From Gordonia jinhuaensis (GTDB lineage Bacteria > Actinomycetota > Actinomycetes > Mycobacteriales > Mycobacteriaceae), in contig NZ_BMGC01000032.1 of the NCBI RefSeq assembly GCF_014639795.1, positions 1 to 38,746 on the forward strand: 38,746 nt of DNA, written 5' to 3'. Within the stretch, counting starts at the first letter, position 1, and every line of letters begins with the position of its first letter. Shown here piece by piece: positions 18,230 to 36,788 of this stretch. Under the pieces are notes generated by a model that was given only the letters and a program-made list of their open reading frames with translations, searched no databases and was not told where the DNA came from. A program made the position numbers and the translations under genes.

Positions 18230-18424
18230 ATGCCGAAGACCAAGACCCACAAGGGAACCGCGAAGCGATTCAAGGTGACCGGAAGCGGCAAGATCCTGCG
18301 CGAGAAGGCCAACCGCCGCCACCTCCTCGAGCACAAGCCCTCGAAGCGGACCCGTCGGCTCGCCGGAACCACCGAGGTCGCACCGAGCGACGTCGCACGT
18401 GTGAAGCGCCTGCTCAAGCGCTGA
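18230..18424 (+). CDS. rpmI: 50S ribosomal protein L35
   Basis: This is a 64-residue basic protein of the large ribosomal subunit. The whole sequence is family-typical: [20 protein letters not shown] at the N-terminus, then the basic [18 protein letters not shown] core and the C-terminal VKRLLKR. Length is as expected. The ATG at 18230 follows AGAGGAAAA as ribosome site. It stands between infC and rplT in the classic infC-rpmI-rplT order but is separated from infC by 315 bp of structured sequence and from rplT by 125 bp, so expression may be set partly by that leader. Confidence 0.97.
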   Translation: MPKTKTHKGTAKRFKVTGSGKILREKANRRHLLEHKPSKRTRRLAGTTEVAPSDVARVKRLLKR

Positions 18425-18549
18425 CCGCCGGTCCGTGTTCGGGGCTGCCACGCAGCTCCCATTCGGGCACCACATCTCCAGATGCCGCCGGGCTCACCGG
18501 CTCGCGGCCACCTGATCACGACAACTGACAAGACAGAGGAAACCAAGAC

Positions 18550-18930
18550 ATGGCACGCGTGAAAAGGGCAGTGAACGCCCAGAAGAAGCGTCGTTCGACC
18601 CTGGAAGCGTCCAAGGGCTACCGCGGACAGCGGTCCCGGCTGTACCGCAAGGCCAAGGAGCAGCAGCTCCACTCGCTGAACTACGCCTACCGGGACCGCC
18701 GTGCCCGCAAGGGTGAGTTCCGCAAGCTGTGGATCGCGCGTATCAACGCCGCGGCCCGCGCCAACGACATCACCTACAACCGCTTCATCCAGGGTCTGAA
18801 GATCGCCGGTGTCGAGGTCGACCGCAAGGTCCTGGCCGAGATCGCGGTGTCCGACCCGCAGGCATTCGCCGGTCTCGTCGACGTCGCCAAGAAGGCGCTC
18901 CCGGCCGACGTCAACGCACCTGCCGCCTGA
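18550..18930 (+). CDS. rplT: 50S ribosomal protein L20
   Basis: This is a 126-residue early-assembly protein of the large subunit that binds 23S rRNA; in Firmicutes and E. coli it also represses its own operon. The highly basic N-terminal helix ([18 protein letters not shown], then [17 protein letters not shown]) and the globular domain ([28 protein letters not shown]) are intact. The start ATG at 18550 follows GAGGAAACC. It is the third gene of the infC-rpmI-rplT group and is followed after 17 bp by the rRNA methyltransferase gene, which is probably cotranscribed. Confidence 0.98.
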   Translation: MARVKRAVNAQKKRRSTLEASKGYRGQRSRLYRKAKEQQLHSLNYAYRDRRARKGEFRKLWIARINAAARANDITYNRFIQGLKIAGVEVDRKVLAEIAVSDPQAFAGLVDVAKKALPADVNAPAA

Positions 18931-18947
18931 GATGTCTGTGACGGCGG

Positions 18948-19817
18948 GTGACCGCCGCGCAGCAGGTATCAGGCCTGGGCACCACCGACGTGGTTGACAG
19001 CACCCGTGCACGACCCGCGTCCGACGCAGCTCTCACCGAGCGCTCGGCGCGGGTCGTTGCCATGTCCAAGCTCCATCGTGCGGCCGTCCGCCGCCGTGAG
19101 AACCGCTTTCTCGTCGAGGGACGCAACTCGGTGACCTCGACACTCGACACCGGCCGCGCGCTGAGTGTGGTCGTCGCTGAGGATCAGGCCGACCGGCATG
19201 CCGACCTGCTCGCTCGGGCCGCGGGCGCCGGCCTCGACGTGCTGACCGTCACCGCACGGGCGGCTGCGAAACTCTCCGAGACCGACACGACACCGGGCAT
19301 CTTCGCGCTCAGCGCACTCGTGGACACCTCACTCGACGACATCCTCGCGCACAGTCCGCGGATGCTCGCAGTGCCGGTCGAGATGTCCGACCCGGGTAAT
19401 GCCGGAACGCTGATCCGCGCCGCCGACGCGATGGGTGCCGATGCGGTGGTCTTCGCCGGCGAGTCCGTCGATCCGCACAACGGCAAGAGTGTGCGGGCAA
19501 GTGCGGGCAGCGTCTTCCATCTCCCCATCGCACGCACCGCAGATGTCACCGCCACGATCGCGGCACTACGCGCGTCCGGCATCGTCGTGCTGGCGACCGC
19601 CGCTGACGGTGACAGCAGCCTCCCAGATGTGACCGGTGTGTTCGAGGGTCCCACCGCCTGGTTGTTCGGCAACGAGGCGCACGGACTCGCACCTGAGATC
19701 GAGGCGCAGGCCGATCATCGTGTCTCGATCCCCATCCGTGGTCGGGCCGAGAGCCTCAACCTCGCCTCGGCGGCATCGATCTGTCTGTACGAGAACGCAC
19801 GGGCACACCGCGACTAG
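18948..19817 (+). CDS. TrmH/SpoU-family RNA 2'-O-ribose methyltransferase
   Basis: The 289-residue SPOUT methyltransferase uses S-adenosylmethionine to methylate a ribose 2'-OH, in this genomic position most likely in 23S rRNA (TsnR/RlmB-like; Rv1644 is the positional equivalent). The N-terminal ~110 residues are a substrate-binding domain with the VAMSKLHRAAVRRRENRFLVEG pattern. The C-terminal catalytic knot has the three motifs: NAGTLIRAADAMGADAVV (~150-167), WLFGNEAHGL (~241-250) and IPIRGRAESLNLASAASICLYE (~264-285). All are intact. The GTG at 18948 is tentative, since the first ~25 residues are variable and a later start around LTERSARV is possible. It is likely cotranscribed with rplT. 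Confidence 0.9.
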   Translation: MTAAQQVSGLGTTDVVDSTRARPASDAALTERSARVVAMSKLHRAAVRRRENRFLVEGRNSVTSTLDTGRALSVVVAEDQADRHADLLARAAGAGLDVLTVTARAAAKLSETDTTPGIFALSALVDTSLDDILAHSPRMLAVPVEMSDPGNAGTLIRAADAMGADAVVFAGESVDPHNGKSVRASAGSVFHLPIARTADVTATIAALRASGIVVLATAADGDSSLPDVTGVFEGPTAWLFGNEAHGLAPEIEAQADHRVSIPIRGRAESLNLASAASICLYENARAHRD

Positions 19818-19911
19818 CTGCGAGGTCCAGGTAGATCGCTCCGCCAGGACGGTGTTGGGCGGGCTGCGTACCCGCGGTCGGGCGGTCAGAAACCCGGTCA
19901 CCTGCGTCGAC

Positions 19912-19923
19912 TAGGCTCGACGC
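19912..19923 (+). promoter_or_regulatory. Possible -10 element of pheST within a palindrome
   Basis: TAGGCT (19912-19917) fits TAnnnT and partly overlaps the right arm of GCGTCGA-N6-TCGACGC (19904-19923). No convincing -35 is seen at 17 bp. The predicted start would be near 19924, about 95 bases ahead of pheS. Weak evidence. Confidence 0.35.
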
Positions 19924-19928
19924 GAGAA

Positions 19929-21082
<1,154 letters not shown>

Positions 21083-21090
21083 CCCGGCCG

Positions 21091-21123
21091 CACACCCACA
21101 CGCCACACCCACACGCCACACCC
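21091..21123 (+). repeat. Short tandem repeat between pheS and pheT
   Basis: The 13-bp unit CACACCCACACGC is repeated twice perfectly, then a partial third copy (CACACCC) follows. It sits between the pheS stop and the pheT ribosome site. It looks like simple-sequence slippage. Confidence 0.9.
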
Positions 21124-21147
21124 CTTTCGAATCGAGCTAGAGGAACG

Positions 21148-23623
21148 ATGCGAGTACCACAGTCCTGGCTGACCGAAGTCCTCCGACATGGTGATCCGCA
21201 GTGGTCGGCCACCACAGCGCAGATCGACGAGGGTTTCGTCCGGGTGGGTTTCGAGATCGAGGATGTCGAACCGCTGCCGGAGATCACCGGCCCGCTGGTG
21301 ATCGGCCGCGTCGACGAGATCGAGGAGCTCACCGGATTCAAGAAGCCCATCCGTTTCTGCCAGGTCGACGTGGGTGAGGCTGCTGATCGTGGAATCGTCT
21401 GCGGGGCAAGGAACTTCCAGGTCGGCGATCTCGTGGTGGTGGCACTGCCGGGCGCGGTGCTGCCCGGCGGGTTCGCGATCGCGGCACGTCAGACCTATGA
21501 CCACATCTCCGACGGCATGATCTGCTCGGTCTCCGAACTGGGGATCGGCGAGGATCATTCGGGGATCCTGGTGCTGCCCCGGGAATCAGCGCAGCCCGGC
21601 GCGGATGCGCGCGAGGTGCTCGGTCTGGGCGACGTGGCGATCGACGTCAACGTCACACCCGATCGCGGCTATGCATTCTCGGTGCGCGGGCTGACCCGCG
21701 AACTCGCGTCGAGTTTCGAGACGGCCTTCGTCGATCCGGCCGCCGAACCGGGTGCCCGTGGCACCGGTGAGGCTTATCCGGTGTCGGTGGATCACTCCAC
21801 CGGCGCGACCCGCTACTGCGCGGCCGTGATCACCGGGGTCGACACCACCGCCGTCACGCCGTGGTGGATGCGTAAGCGTCTCTACATCGCCGGGATGCGT
21901 CCGATCTCGCCCGCGGTGGACGTCACCAACTACGTGATGCTCGAGATCGGGCAACCGCTGCACGCCTTCGACAAGGATAAACTCGACGGCGCGATCGCGG
22001 TGCGCAGGGCCGTGGCTGGGGAGACGCTCGACACCCTCGACGGCGTCACCCGGACCCTCACGGCCGAGGATGTGGTGATCGCCGACCAGAGCGGTCCGAT
22101 CGCGCTCGCGGGTCTCATGGGCGGTGCCACCACCGAGGTGTCGGATGCGACCACCGACATCGTGCTCGAGGCCGCCACCTTCGACCAGTTCGAGGTCTTC
22201 CGTTCGGGGAAGCGCCACAAGCTCAGCACCGAGGCGAGCCGTCGTTTCGAGCGTGTGGTCGACCCGGCGCTGCCGGTGACCGCGCTGCGCCGGGCGATCG
22301 AGCTGCTCACCTCGATCGCCGGGGGAACAGCCGACACGTCGATCACCGATGTCGGCGACATCGCCACGCCGGCCTCACTCGACATGCCCGCGGATCTGCC
22401 GGATCGCACCGCGGGTATCGAGTACCCGCCGGAAACGTCGCGTCGCCGGCTCGAAGAGGTCGGGTGCACGGTGTCGGGGACGGCCGTACTCACCGTCACG
22501 CCGCCGACGTGGCGCCCCGACCTCAAGCAGAAGGCCGATCTGATCGAGGAGGTGCTGCGGCTCGAGGGCCTGGAGAACATTCCGCCGGTCGTCCCACGCG
22601 CCACCGGTGGCACCGGTCTGACCCCCGCACAGCGACGTCGCCGCTCCATCGGCAAGACACTGGCCGCCGACGGGTTCATCGAGGTGCTGCCGTACCCGTT
22701 CATCTCCTCGCAGGTGTTCGACCAGTGGGGTCTGGATGCCGAGGACCCGTGGCGTGAGACCGTCCGCGTGCTCAACCCGTTGGAGTCCGACCGCGCCGAA
22801 CTCAACACGACGCTGCTGCCGGGACTGCTGGAGATGATGTCGCGCAACATCAGTCGCGGTCAGCGCGACCTGGCGCTGTATGCGATCGGTCAGGTCGTGT
22901 TCAACGGACCCGATGTCACGCCGATCCCGGCGTTGCCGGTGGACCGCCGGCCCGCTCCGGAGGAGATCGCGGCGTTGATGCAGTCGCTACCCGCCCAGCC
23001 GCTGCATGTCGCCGGCGTGCTCGCGGGGCTGCGCGAACCGGCCGGACCGTGGGGCCCGGGACGTCCGGCCGACGCCGCCGACGTGTTCGAAGCGGTTCGA
23101 CTGGTCGGCGAGGCCGCCGGGATCGAACTGGTCTTGCGGCAGGGGCGTCGACTGCCCTGGCATCCGGGTCGCTGTGCGGAGATCGTCGTGGATGGCGGGA
23201 ACTCCGCGGAAGTCGTCGGCTGGGCGGGTGAACTCCATCCGGCGGTACTCGAGCAGGGCAATCTGCCGCCGAGGAGCTGCGCCTTCGAGATCGACGTCGA
23301 TGCGCTGCCCATCGTCGAACGTCTTCCCGCGCCGCGCATCTCGGCGTTCCCGCCGGTACTGCAGGATGTGGCGGTCGTGGTCGACGCCGACGTGCCGGCC
23401 GCAGCTGTCTCGGCTGCGCTGGCCGACGGCGCGGGGGAGTTGCTCGAGGAGATCACCTTGTTCGATGTGTTCACCGGTGAGCAGCTCGGTGAGGGGCTCA
23501 AGTCGCTGGCGTTCTCGCTGCGCTTCCGCGCACCCGATCGCACCCTCACCGAAGGAGACGCGAACGAGGCCAGAATGGCGGCGGTGGACCGCGCGGGGGC
23601 GCTGGTGGGGGCGCGTCTGCGTT

Positions 23624-23625
<2 letters not shown>
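21148..23625 (+). CDS. pheT: Phenylalanyl-tRNA synthetase beta subunit
   Basis: The 825-residue structural and editing subunit of PheRS binds tRNA and hydrolyses mischarged Tyr-tRNA-Phe. Domains in order are: an N-terminal part with a tRNA-binding OB fold (GLPE-like EITGPLVIGRV, CGARNFQVGD, ~40-160); the B3/B4 editing domain (MRPISPAVDVTNYVMLEIGQPLHAFD, ~250-275); B5 (~395-470); the catalytic-like core; and a C-terminal FDX-ACB anticodon-binding domain (ISAFPPVLQDVAVVVDADV through SLAFSLRFRAPDRTLTE). Length is normal. The ATG at 21148 follows AGAGGAA. The stop codon overlaps the first unit of the short repeat array at 23624-23689. Confidence 0.97.
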
Positions 23626-26033
<2,408 letters not shown>

Positions 26034-26037
<4 letters not shown>

Positions 26038-27019
26038 CCGCATCCGACACGACCGGCCACGATCCGGCGGCGATCGCGGCATTGACTGCCGCCGACAAGG
26101 CCCACGTGCTGAGCGAGGCGCTGCCCTGGCTGCAGCGATTCGCCGGACGCATCGTGGTGGTCAAATACGGTGGCAACGCGATGGTCGACGATCAGCTGAA
26201 GGCGGCGTTCGCCTCGGACATGGTCTTCCTGCGCACCTGCGGGATCCATCCGGTGGTGGTGCATGGCGGAGGGCCGCAGATCAGCGCGATGCTCGCGCGT
26301 CTGGGCATGACCGGCGAGTTCCGCGGGGGGTTCCGTGTGACCACACCGGAGACCATGGACGTGGTGCGCATGGTCCTGTTCGGGCAGGTGGGTCGCGAAC
26401 TGGTCGGGCTGATCAACGCCCACGGCCCCTATGCGGTCGGGATCTCCGGTGAGGATGCGCACCTGTTCACCGCCACTCGCCGCGACGTGATGGTCGACGG
26501 CGTTCCCACCGACATCGGACTCGTCGGCGATGTCACCTCGGTCAACCCGACCGCCGTCACTGATCTCATCGCGGCCGGCCGGATCCCGGTGGTCTCCACC
26601 ATCGCCCCCGATGCCGACGGCGTGGTGCACAACATCAACGCCGACACCGCCGCGGCGGCACTCGCGGCGGCACTCGGCGCCGAGAAGCTGGTGATGCTGA
26701 CCGATGTGGAGGGTCTCTACACCGACTGGCCCGACCGGGCATCGCTCGTCTCGTCGATCGACGTCGACGCGCTCGAGTCGCTCATACCGAGTCTGGACTC
26801 GGGGATGGTCCCCAAGATGGAGGCCTGCGCGCGTGCGGTTCGTGACGGCGTCCCGCGTGCCCACGTGATCGACGGTCGCGTACCGCATTCGATGCTGCTG
26901 GAATTGTTCACCTCCGAGGGGGTGGGCACGATGGTCACGCCCGAACCCCTTGCGGCGCCTGCCGGCGAGGCGCCCGATGCCGCTGATGCTGCTGCCCCCG
27001 ACGACGTGAAGGTGCTGTG

Positions 27020-27020
<1 letters not shown>
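26034..27020 (+). CDS. argB: Acetylglutamate kinase
   Basis: This kinase phosphorylates N-acetylglutamate at the gamma-carboxyl with ATP, the second step of the pathway and usually the arginine-feedback point. The 328-residue product of the amino-acid kinase fold shows [13 protein letters not shown] (~41-53), the glycine-rich [12 protein letters not shown] (~79-90), an EFRGGFRVT segment typical of arginine-sensitive enzymes, [15 protein letters not shown] and the C-terminal [12 protein letters not shown] and [16 protein letters not shown]. The last ~20 residues are Ala/Pro/Asp-rich and variable. It overlaps argJ by ATGA and argD by TGATG. Confidence 0.97.
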
Positions 27021-29705
<2,685 letters not shown>

Positions 29706-29778
29706 ACGACGACCACAACCGCGAGGCAGTGTGTGCACCGAGGCATCCGACCGGCCCGACACCCACGCCGAAGAGACT

Positions 29779-29807
29779 TTGATACAACACGACATCGCTT
29801 CGAATAG
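29779..29807 (+). promoter_or_regulatory. Possible internal promoter of argGH
   Basis: TTGATA, 17 bp, GAATAG lies in the 140-bp argR-argG gap, ~40 bp before argG. The gap breaks the otherwise overlapping gene chain, so a separate argGH promoter is plausible. The -10 is weak, and I do not see a good ARG box; the stretch around the -35 matches only about half of the consensus. Confidence 0.3.
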
Positions 29808-29845
29808 CCGCAAGCGTCGAACACAATGCACAGGGAGAAATAGTC

Positions 29846-32526
<2,681 letters not shown>

Positions 32527-32536
32527 CAACGACCGT

Positions 32537-32542
32537 TAGAGT
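32537..32542 (+). promoter_or_regulatory. Candidate -10 element ahead of the lipase/synthetase fusion gene
   Basis: TAGAGT fits TAnnnT and would start transcription near 32549, about 30 bases before the GTG at 32581, whose ribosome site is GAGAGGGG. The -35 region inside the argH end is not recognisable. The gene could also be read through from argH. Confidence 0.35.
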
Positions 32543-32580
32543 GATTGCGGTCACCATGCATCGTCGCGAGAGGGGACTTC

Positions 32581-35500
32581 GTGATCGGGCCGGTATCGGC
32601 GTCACTGCACCGCTTGGCCGGCCGCGCGCTGGCAACAGCTCAGAACGGACTCGAGGTGGTTCGCTTCGGCGGTCTGCGCACCGAGACGTCGGCGGCACCG
32701 TTTCGCGTCGAGGAGACGCGGTCGATGTTCCGGTTGCGCCGCTACTTCCCCGACCAGTGCCACGGCGGGCCCCAGGTGATCCTGGTGCCGCCGATGATGG
32801 TGTCGGCCAATGTCTACGACATCAACACCGAGCAGGGTGCGGTCACGATCCTGCACGACGCCGGGATCGATCCCTGGGTGGTCGACTTCGGTTCCCCCGA
32901 TCACGAGGTCGGCGGGATGGAGCGCACCCTCACCGATCACGTGGTCGCGGTGTCGGATGCGGTGGATATCGTCATCGAGGCTACGGGCGTGCCCGCAGTG
33001 CACCTCGGCGGCTACTCACAGGGCGGGATGTTCGTCTATCAGGTTGCCGCACTGCGCCGTTCAGCGGGGATCGCCGGGATCGTCACCTTCGGCGCCCCTG
33101 TCGACGTGCTGGCGGGACTGCCGCTGGGGCTGCCGGCGGGACTCGTGGTTCCGATGGCGCGGCTACTCGCCGACAACGTGTTCAACCGACTGTGGATCAC
33201 CGGGTGGATGGCCAAGACCGGTTTCCAGCTGCTCGACCCGATCAAGACGGTGCAGTCGCGTATCGATTTCCTGCGTCAGCTTCACGATCGAGATGCACTT
33301 TTGGCGAGGGAAGATCAGCGCCGCTTCCTCGAACGCGAGGGGTGGGTGGCCTATTCGGGGCCGGCGGTCGCGGAGCTGCTGCGACAGTTCGTGGCCCACA
33401 ACCGCATGGTCTCCGGCGGGTTCACCGTCGGAGACCGGATGGTCACGTTGGCCGAGATCACCTCCCCGGTGCTGGCGTTCCTCGGTGATGCCGACGACAT
33501 CGGACAGCCGGTTGCGGTGCGTGGCGTGGTGCGCGCGGCTCCTCGTGCACAGGTCTACGAATCCGTCTTGCCGACAGGCCATTTCGGACTGGTTGTCGGC
33601 TCGACGGCGAAATCGCAGACCTGGCCGCGCGCCGCGGCGTGGATCAACTGGTTGTCATCGGACGGAGACAAACCGACCGATGTCCAGCCGATGGTCGAGA
33701 TCCCCGACGACGAACGCGGGCAATCGGGTATCTCGGTCCCGGCGCGGGTGGTCCACGGCGTCGGGACGCTCACCGAGGTCGCGGCCGGACTCGCCGCCGA
33801 GACGGCCGGTGGTGCGGTGGTCCTGCGAGACACCGGGCGGGCGGTGGCCGCCGAGGCGGTGCGCACCCTGCCGAGACTGTTCCGACTCGGCTCGCTACAG
33901 CCCAGCACACGCATCTCGCTCGGACGGCTCATGTCCGATGCCGCTCACCGCCGTCCCGACGAGGAACTGCTGGTCTTCGCGGACAGGGTGCTCACCCATC
34001 GGCAGGTGAACGAACGGGTCGACAACGTCGTCGCCGGTCTGATCGCCTCCGGGATCCGGCCCGGTCAGCACGTCGGGTTGCTCATGGAACCGCGACCGAG
34101 CGGAATGGTCGCACTCGCCGCACTGTCTCGACTGGGCGCGGTCGGGGTGGTGCTGGCCCCGGTCCGCGACCTGGCGCAGATGCTGCAGATGACCGACTGC
34201 ACCGCGGTCATCGTCGACCCCGAACACCTCGCCGAGGTCACCGAACACAGCGAACGAGTGCTCGTTCTGGGCGGTGGAAGCCGTGTCGGCCATGGCAATC
34301 CGGCCGGGCCGGCTGCGAACGGGTCCAGCGCATCCGGTTCACGGTCGCCGATACGCGCCCATGTCGTCGACATGGAGCAGATCGATCCGCAGTCGGTGGA
34401 ACTCCCGCAGTGGTACCGGCCGGACCCGCAGCGCGCCGACGAACTCGCCTTCATCCTGTTCACGCGGCGCAACGGGCTGCTCGAACGCTGGCCCATCTCC
34501 AACTACCGCTGGGCGTTCTCGGCATACGGCTCCGCCTCGGCTGCATCGCTGAACGTCCACGACACGATCCTGTCGTTCGGTCCGTTGCATCACGCGGCCG
34601 GACTGCTGACGATCCTGGGTGCTGCGTTGGTCGGAGGGTCACGCATCGCGATGTCGTCGGAACCGACGGGCCGCCGTCGCATGTCCGAGGAGGTGCAGCG
34701 CTACGGCGTGACCGTGGTGTCCTACACCTGGTCGGTGCTCGAAGACGTGATCAGGTCGCCGGAGCTGACCCTGGATGCCCACAGTCCGATCAGGCTGTTC
34801 ATGGGGTCTGGGCTGCCCACTGGTTTGTGGGAGGAGATCGCCGACCGGTTCCCCCGCGCCCGGGTGCTCGAGTTCTTCGCGACCTCGGACGGATCGGTGA
34901 TGATCGGCAACGTCAGCGGCACCAAGATCGGTAGTATGGGCAAGCCGCTCCCCGAGACGAACGCGGTGCGCATCGCAGCGTTCGACGCCGACTCCGAACG
35001 GCTGCTCACCGACGCCGACGGATTCGTCCGTGAGGCGAGGGCCGATGAGACCGGTTTGATGCTGGCCCGTCCACGCGTTGCGAGCCCCGGGGCGACTGCG
35101 CTGCGTAACGCCTTCAGTCGCGGCGACACCTGGGTGTCGACCGGTGTCCTGGCAGCTCGAGATGTCGACGGTGACCTCTGGTATCGCGGTAACACCGCCA
35201 GCGTCATCCGCAGCTGCGACGGCGTCGTCTTCCCGCAGCCGATGATCGACGCGCTGTCGTCCTCGCCGGTGATCGGACGTGTCGCGGTCTACGGATACGG
35301 GCCGGCGGGATCCGAACTGGCCGTGGCGGTGGTCACGCCACGACGTGCCGACGGACAGTCCGCCGCGGGCTGGCCGACGGTCGCCGCGTTGCGTACGGCG
35401 CTGGCTGCTCTGCAGAGCAGCCAGCGGCCGCACATCGTGTGGGCGGTCGACGAGATCGACCTCACGGAGTCCTACCGTCCCACCGCCGAGCGGTTCCGCA

Positions 35501-35661
35501 TGGCCGGGCTTCCCCGGCCGGGACAGCGCGCGTGGTACCGGGGGGCCGACGGGCGCTACCGGCGCCTGACGCGCGCGGTCGCGGTGGAGCGTGGATGGTT
35601 GATGCCGCAGGAGCGCCCGGCGGCCGACGGCCGACCACAGGTCGCGCCCACCCACCGGTGA
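32581..35661 (+). CDS. Alpha/beta-hydrolase (PhaC-like lipase) fused to a degenerate acyl-CoA synthetase domain (Rv1683-like)
   Basis: The 1026-residue fusion resembles Rv1683 of M. tuberculosis, which is annotated as a bifunctional lipase/long-chain acyl-CoA synthase. Residues ~60-360 are an alpha/beta hydrolase like PHA synthase: nucleophile elbow GGYSQGG with Ser146 (PHA synthases have Cys), acid Asp303 in LGDADD, and His334 in PTGHFGL, so a complete triad. Residues ~440-1000 have the AMP-binding fold, but the P-loop position reads FTRRNGLLE (~627) instead of a Ser/Thr/Gly-rich loop, the STGD aspartate is Val856, and no lysine stands in the final A10-like stretch (SYRPTAERFR). I infer an active lipase or thioesterase joined to a non-catalytic, perhaps acyl-binding, adenylation fold. 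The GTG at 32581 has GAGAGGGG upstream. Confidence 0.87.
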   Translation: MIGPVSASLHRLAGRALATAQNGLEVVRFGGLRTETSAAPFRVEETRSMFRLRRYFPDQCHGGPQVILVPPMMVSANVYDINTEQGAVTILHDAGIDPWVVDFGSPDHEVGGMERTLTDHVVAVSDAVDIVIEATGVPAVHLGGYSQGGMFVYQVAALRRSAGIAGIVTFGAPVDVLAGLPLGLPAGLVVPMARLLADNVFNRLWITGWMAKTGFQLLDPIKTVQSRIDFLRQLHDRDALLAREDQRRFLEREGWVAYSGPAVAELLRQFVAHNRMVSGGFTVGDRMVTLAEITSPVLAFLGDADDIGQPVAVRGVVRAAPRAQVYESVLPTGHFGLVVGSTAKSQTWPRAAAWINWLSSDGDKPTDVQPMVEIPDDERGQSGISVPARVVHGVGTLTEVAAGLAAETAGGAVVLRDTGRAVAAEAVRTLPRLFRLGSLQPSTRISLGRLMSDAAHRRPDEELLVFADRVLTHRQVNERVDNVVAGLIASGIRPGQHVGLLMEPRPSGMVALAALSRLGAVGVVLAPVRDLAQMLQMTDCTAVIVDPEHLAEVTEHSERVLVLGGGSRVGHGNPAGPAANGSSASGSRSPIRAHVVDMEQIDPQSVELPQWYRPDPQRADELAFILFTRRNGLLERWPISNYRWAFSAYGSASAASLNVHDTILSFGPLHHAAGLLTILGAALVGGSRIAMSSEPTGRRRMSEEVQRYGVTVVSYTWSVLEDVIRSPELTLDAHSPIRLFMGSGLPTGLWEEIADRFPRARVLEFFATSDGSVMIGNVSGTKIGSMGKPLPETNAVRIAAFDADSERLLTDADGFVREARADETGLMLARPRVASPGATALRNAFSRGDTWVSTGVLAARDVDGDLWYRGNTASVIRSCDGVVFPQPMIDALSSSPVIGRVAVYGYGPAGSELAVAVVTPRRADGQSAAGWPTVAALRTALAALQSSQRPHIVWAVDEIDLTESYRPTAERFRMAGLPRPGQRAWYRGADGRYRRLTRAVAVERGWLMPQERPAADGRPQVAPTHR

Positions 35662-35842
35662 GTTCGGCGCCCGTGCGCCGCCCATCCTTCGCACGACATG
35701 CCCGCCGAGGTGACAGCAGTCCGCCGCCGTAGGCTGGGTGCGGCCGACCTGATGACCCAATGGTCACGGTGGACGACGGGCCAGAGACGAACACGACGAC
35801 CACGGCGGCGACATCCGACGTGGTGGCGAAGGAGAGGGCGAC

Positions 35843-36076
35843 GTGAGCCAGGTCGACGGACAGCAGCTCGACGAACGACTGCGGGAGCTGCTGGTGTGTC
35901 CGCAGGATCTCGGGCCGCTGCTGTATGTCGGCGATCAGCTCTACAACCCGCGACTGCGCGTGGCCTACCGCGTCGACGCCGACGGCATCCCGGTGATGCT
36001 GATCAACGAGGCACGCCCGGTCGACGACTCCGAACACGATGCTTTGCTGGCACGGGCAGCCGCGACGAAGCCGTGA
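35843..36076 (+). CDS. Trm112-like small protein (UPF0434, Rv1684 position)
   Basis: The 77-residue product is of the Trm112/YcaR family. The core ELLVCPQDLGPLLYVGDQLYN (residues ~15-35) and the closing DGIPVMLINEARPV (~47-60) are typical. In eukaryotes and archaea Trm112 binds and activates methyltransferases; bacterial members are little studied. The zinc ribbon is reduced: the CPxC...C set is absent and only one cysteine is left, as in other actinobacterial versions as I recall. The GTG start at 35843 follows AGGAGAGGG. The stop overlaps the start of the glycosylase gene. Confidence 0.85.
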   Translation: MSQVDGQQLDERLRELLVCPQDLGPLLYVGDQLYNPRLRVAYRVDADGIPVMLINEARPVDDSEHDALLARAAATKP

Positions 36077-36762
36077 TCCGCGGGCTCGCGGCCGCTGCCT
36101 CCGGCGGGATCCCACCGGTGGACGCCGCGCGCGAACTGCTCGGCTGTGAACTCACCGCAGATCTCCCACCGGGGCCGGTGACGGTGCGGATCGTCGAGGT
36201 CGAGGCCTACGGGACGCCCGCAGACGGTCGGTACCCCGATCCTGCATCGCACTGCTGCCGCGGTCGCACCCCTCGCAACGCCGTGATGTTCGGACGTCCC
36301 GGACTGCTCTACGTGTACCGCTCCTACGGGATCCACCTCTGCGCGAACATCTCCGTCGGGCCGCAGGGCCAGGGCGGCGCGGTGTTGCTGCGGGGTGCCG
36401 AGATCGTCTCCGGTGCGCATGTGGTCGGTGAGCGGCGCGGTGGCGTTCCCGCTCGCGTCGCCGCGCGGGGGCCCGGCAACCTGGGGTCGGCGCTCGGTAT
36501 CGGCCTGGAACACAACGGGATCGACGTGTTCGACGAACGGTCGCCGATCACTCTCGCGTCAGGTGCACGAGTGTCCGATGCCCTCGTCGCATCGGGTCCG
36601 CGGGTGGGCGTATCGGCGGGCGCAACCCGGCCGTGGCGCTTGTGGATCACCGGATCACCGGCCGTCTCGGCCTACCGCAAGGGTGCGGTCAAAGGGCGTC
36701 GACAGAGACAGACGACCGTGGCACCGGAGGCGCCCACGGCGCAGGTCCCGGCGGACCGGTGA
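36073..36762 (+). CDS. mpg: DNA-3-methyladenine glycosylase (AAG/MPG family)
   Basis: This monofunctional base-excision enzyme removes 3-methyladenine, hypoxanthine and other alkylated or deaminated purines. The 229-residue product has the family marks in order: ELLGCEL (~18-24), IVEVEAYG with the catalytic glutamate (~40-47), [20 protein letters not shown] (~57-76), [19 protein letters not shown] (~79-97), VLLRGAEI and [11 protein letters not shown]. All are intact. It starts at the GTG at 36073, which overlaps the Trm112-like stop (GTGA); the open frame further upstream is not family-like. It ends 26 bp before tyrS. Confidence 0.95.
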   Translation: MIRGLAAAASGGIPPVDAARELLGCELTADLPPGPVTVRIVEVEAYGTPADGRYPDPASHCCRGRTPRNAVMFGRPGLLYVYRSYGIHLCANISVGPQGQGGAVLLRGAEIVSGAHVVGERRGGVPARVAARGPGNLGSALGIGLEHNGIDVFDERSPITLASGARVSDALVASGPRVGVSAGATRPWRLWITGSPAVSAYRKGAVKGRRQRQTTVAPEAPTAQVPADR

Positions 36763-36788
36763 TCGCGGCACGGGGCGGATACGACAAG

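Noticed and set aside
21091-21123. CACACCC-type repeat between pheS and pheT as a possible regulatory array
   Set aside because: Only 2.5 copies of simple sequence with no structure; kept as a repeat feature but not as a finding.
29795-29840. TCGAA and TCGAAC stretches before argG that recall a LexA box
   Set aside because: The two halves do not form the CGAAC-N4-GTTCG palindrome.
33639-34934. 431-codon overlapping frame inside the lipase/synthetase fusion gene
   Set aside because: It is a shifted frame with Arg/Gly/Pro-rich composition typical of a GC-rich shadow; the main frame carries all motifs.
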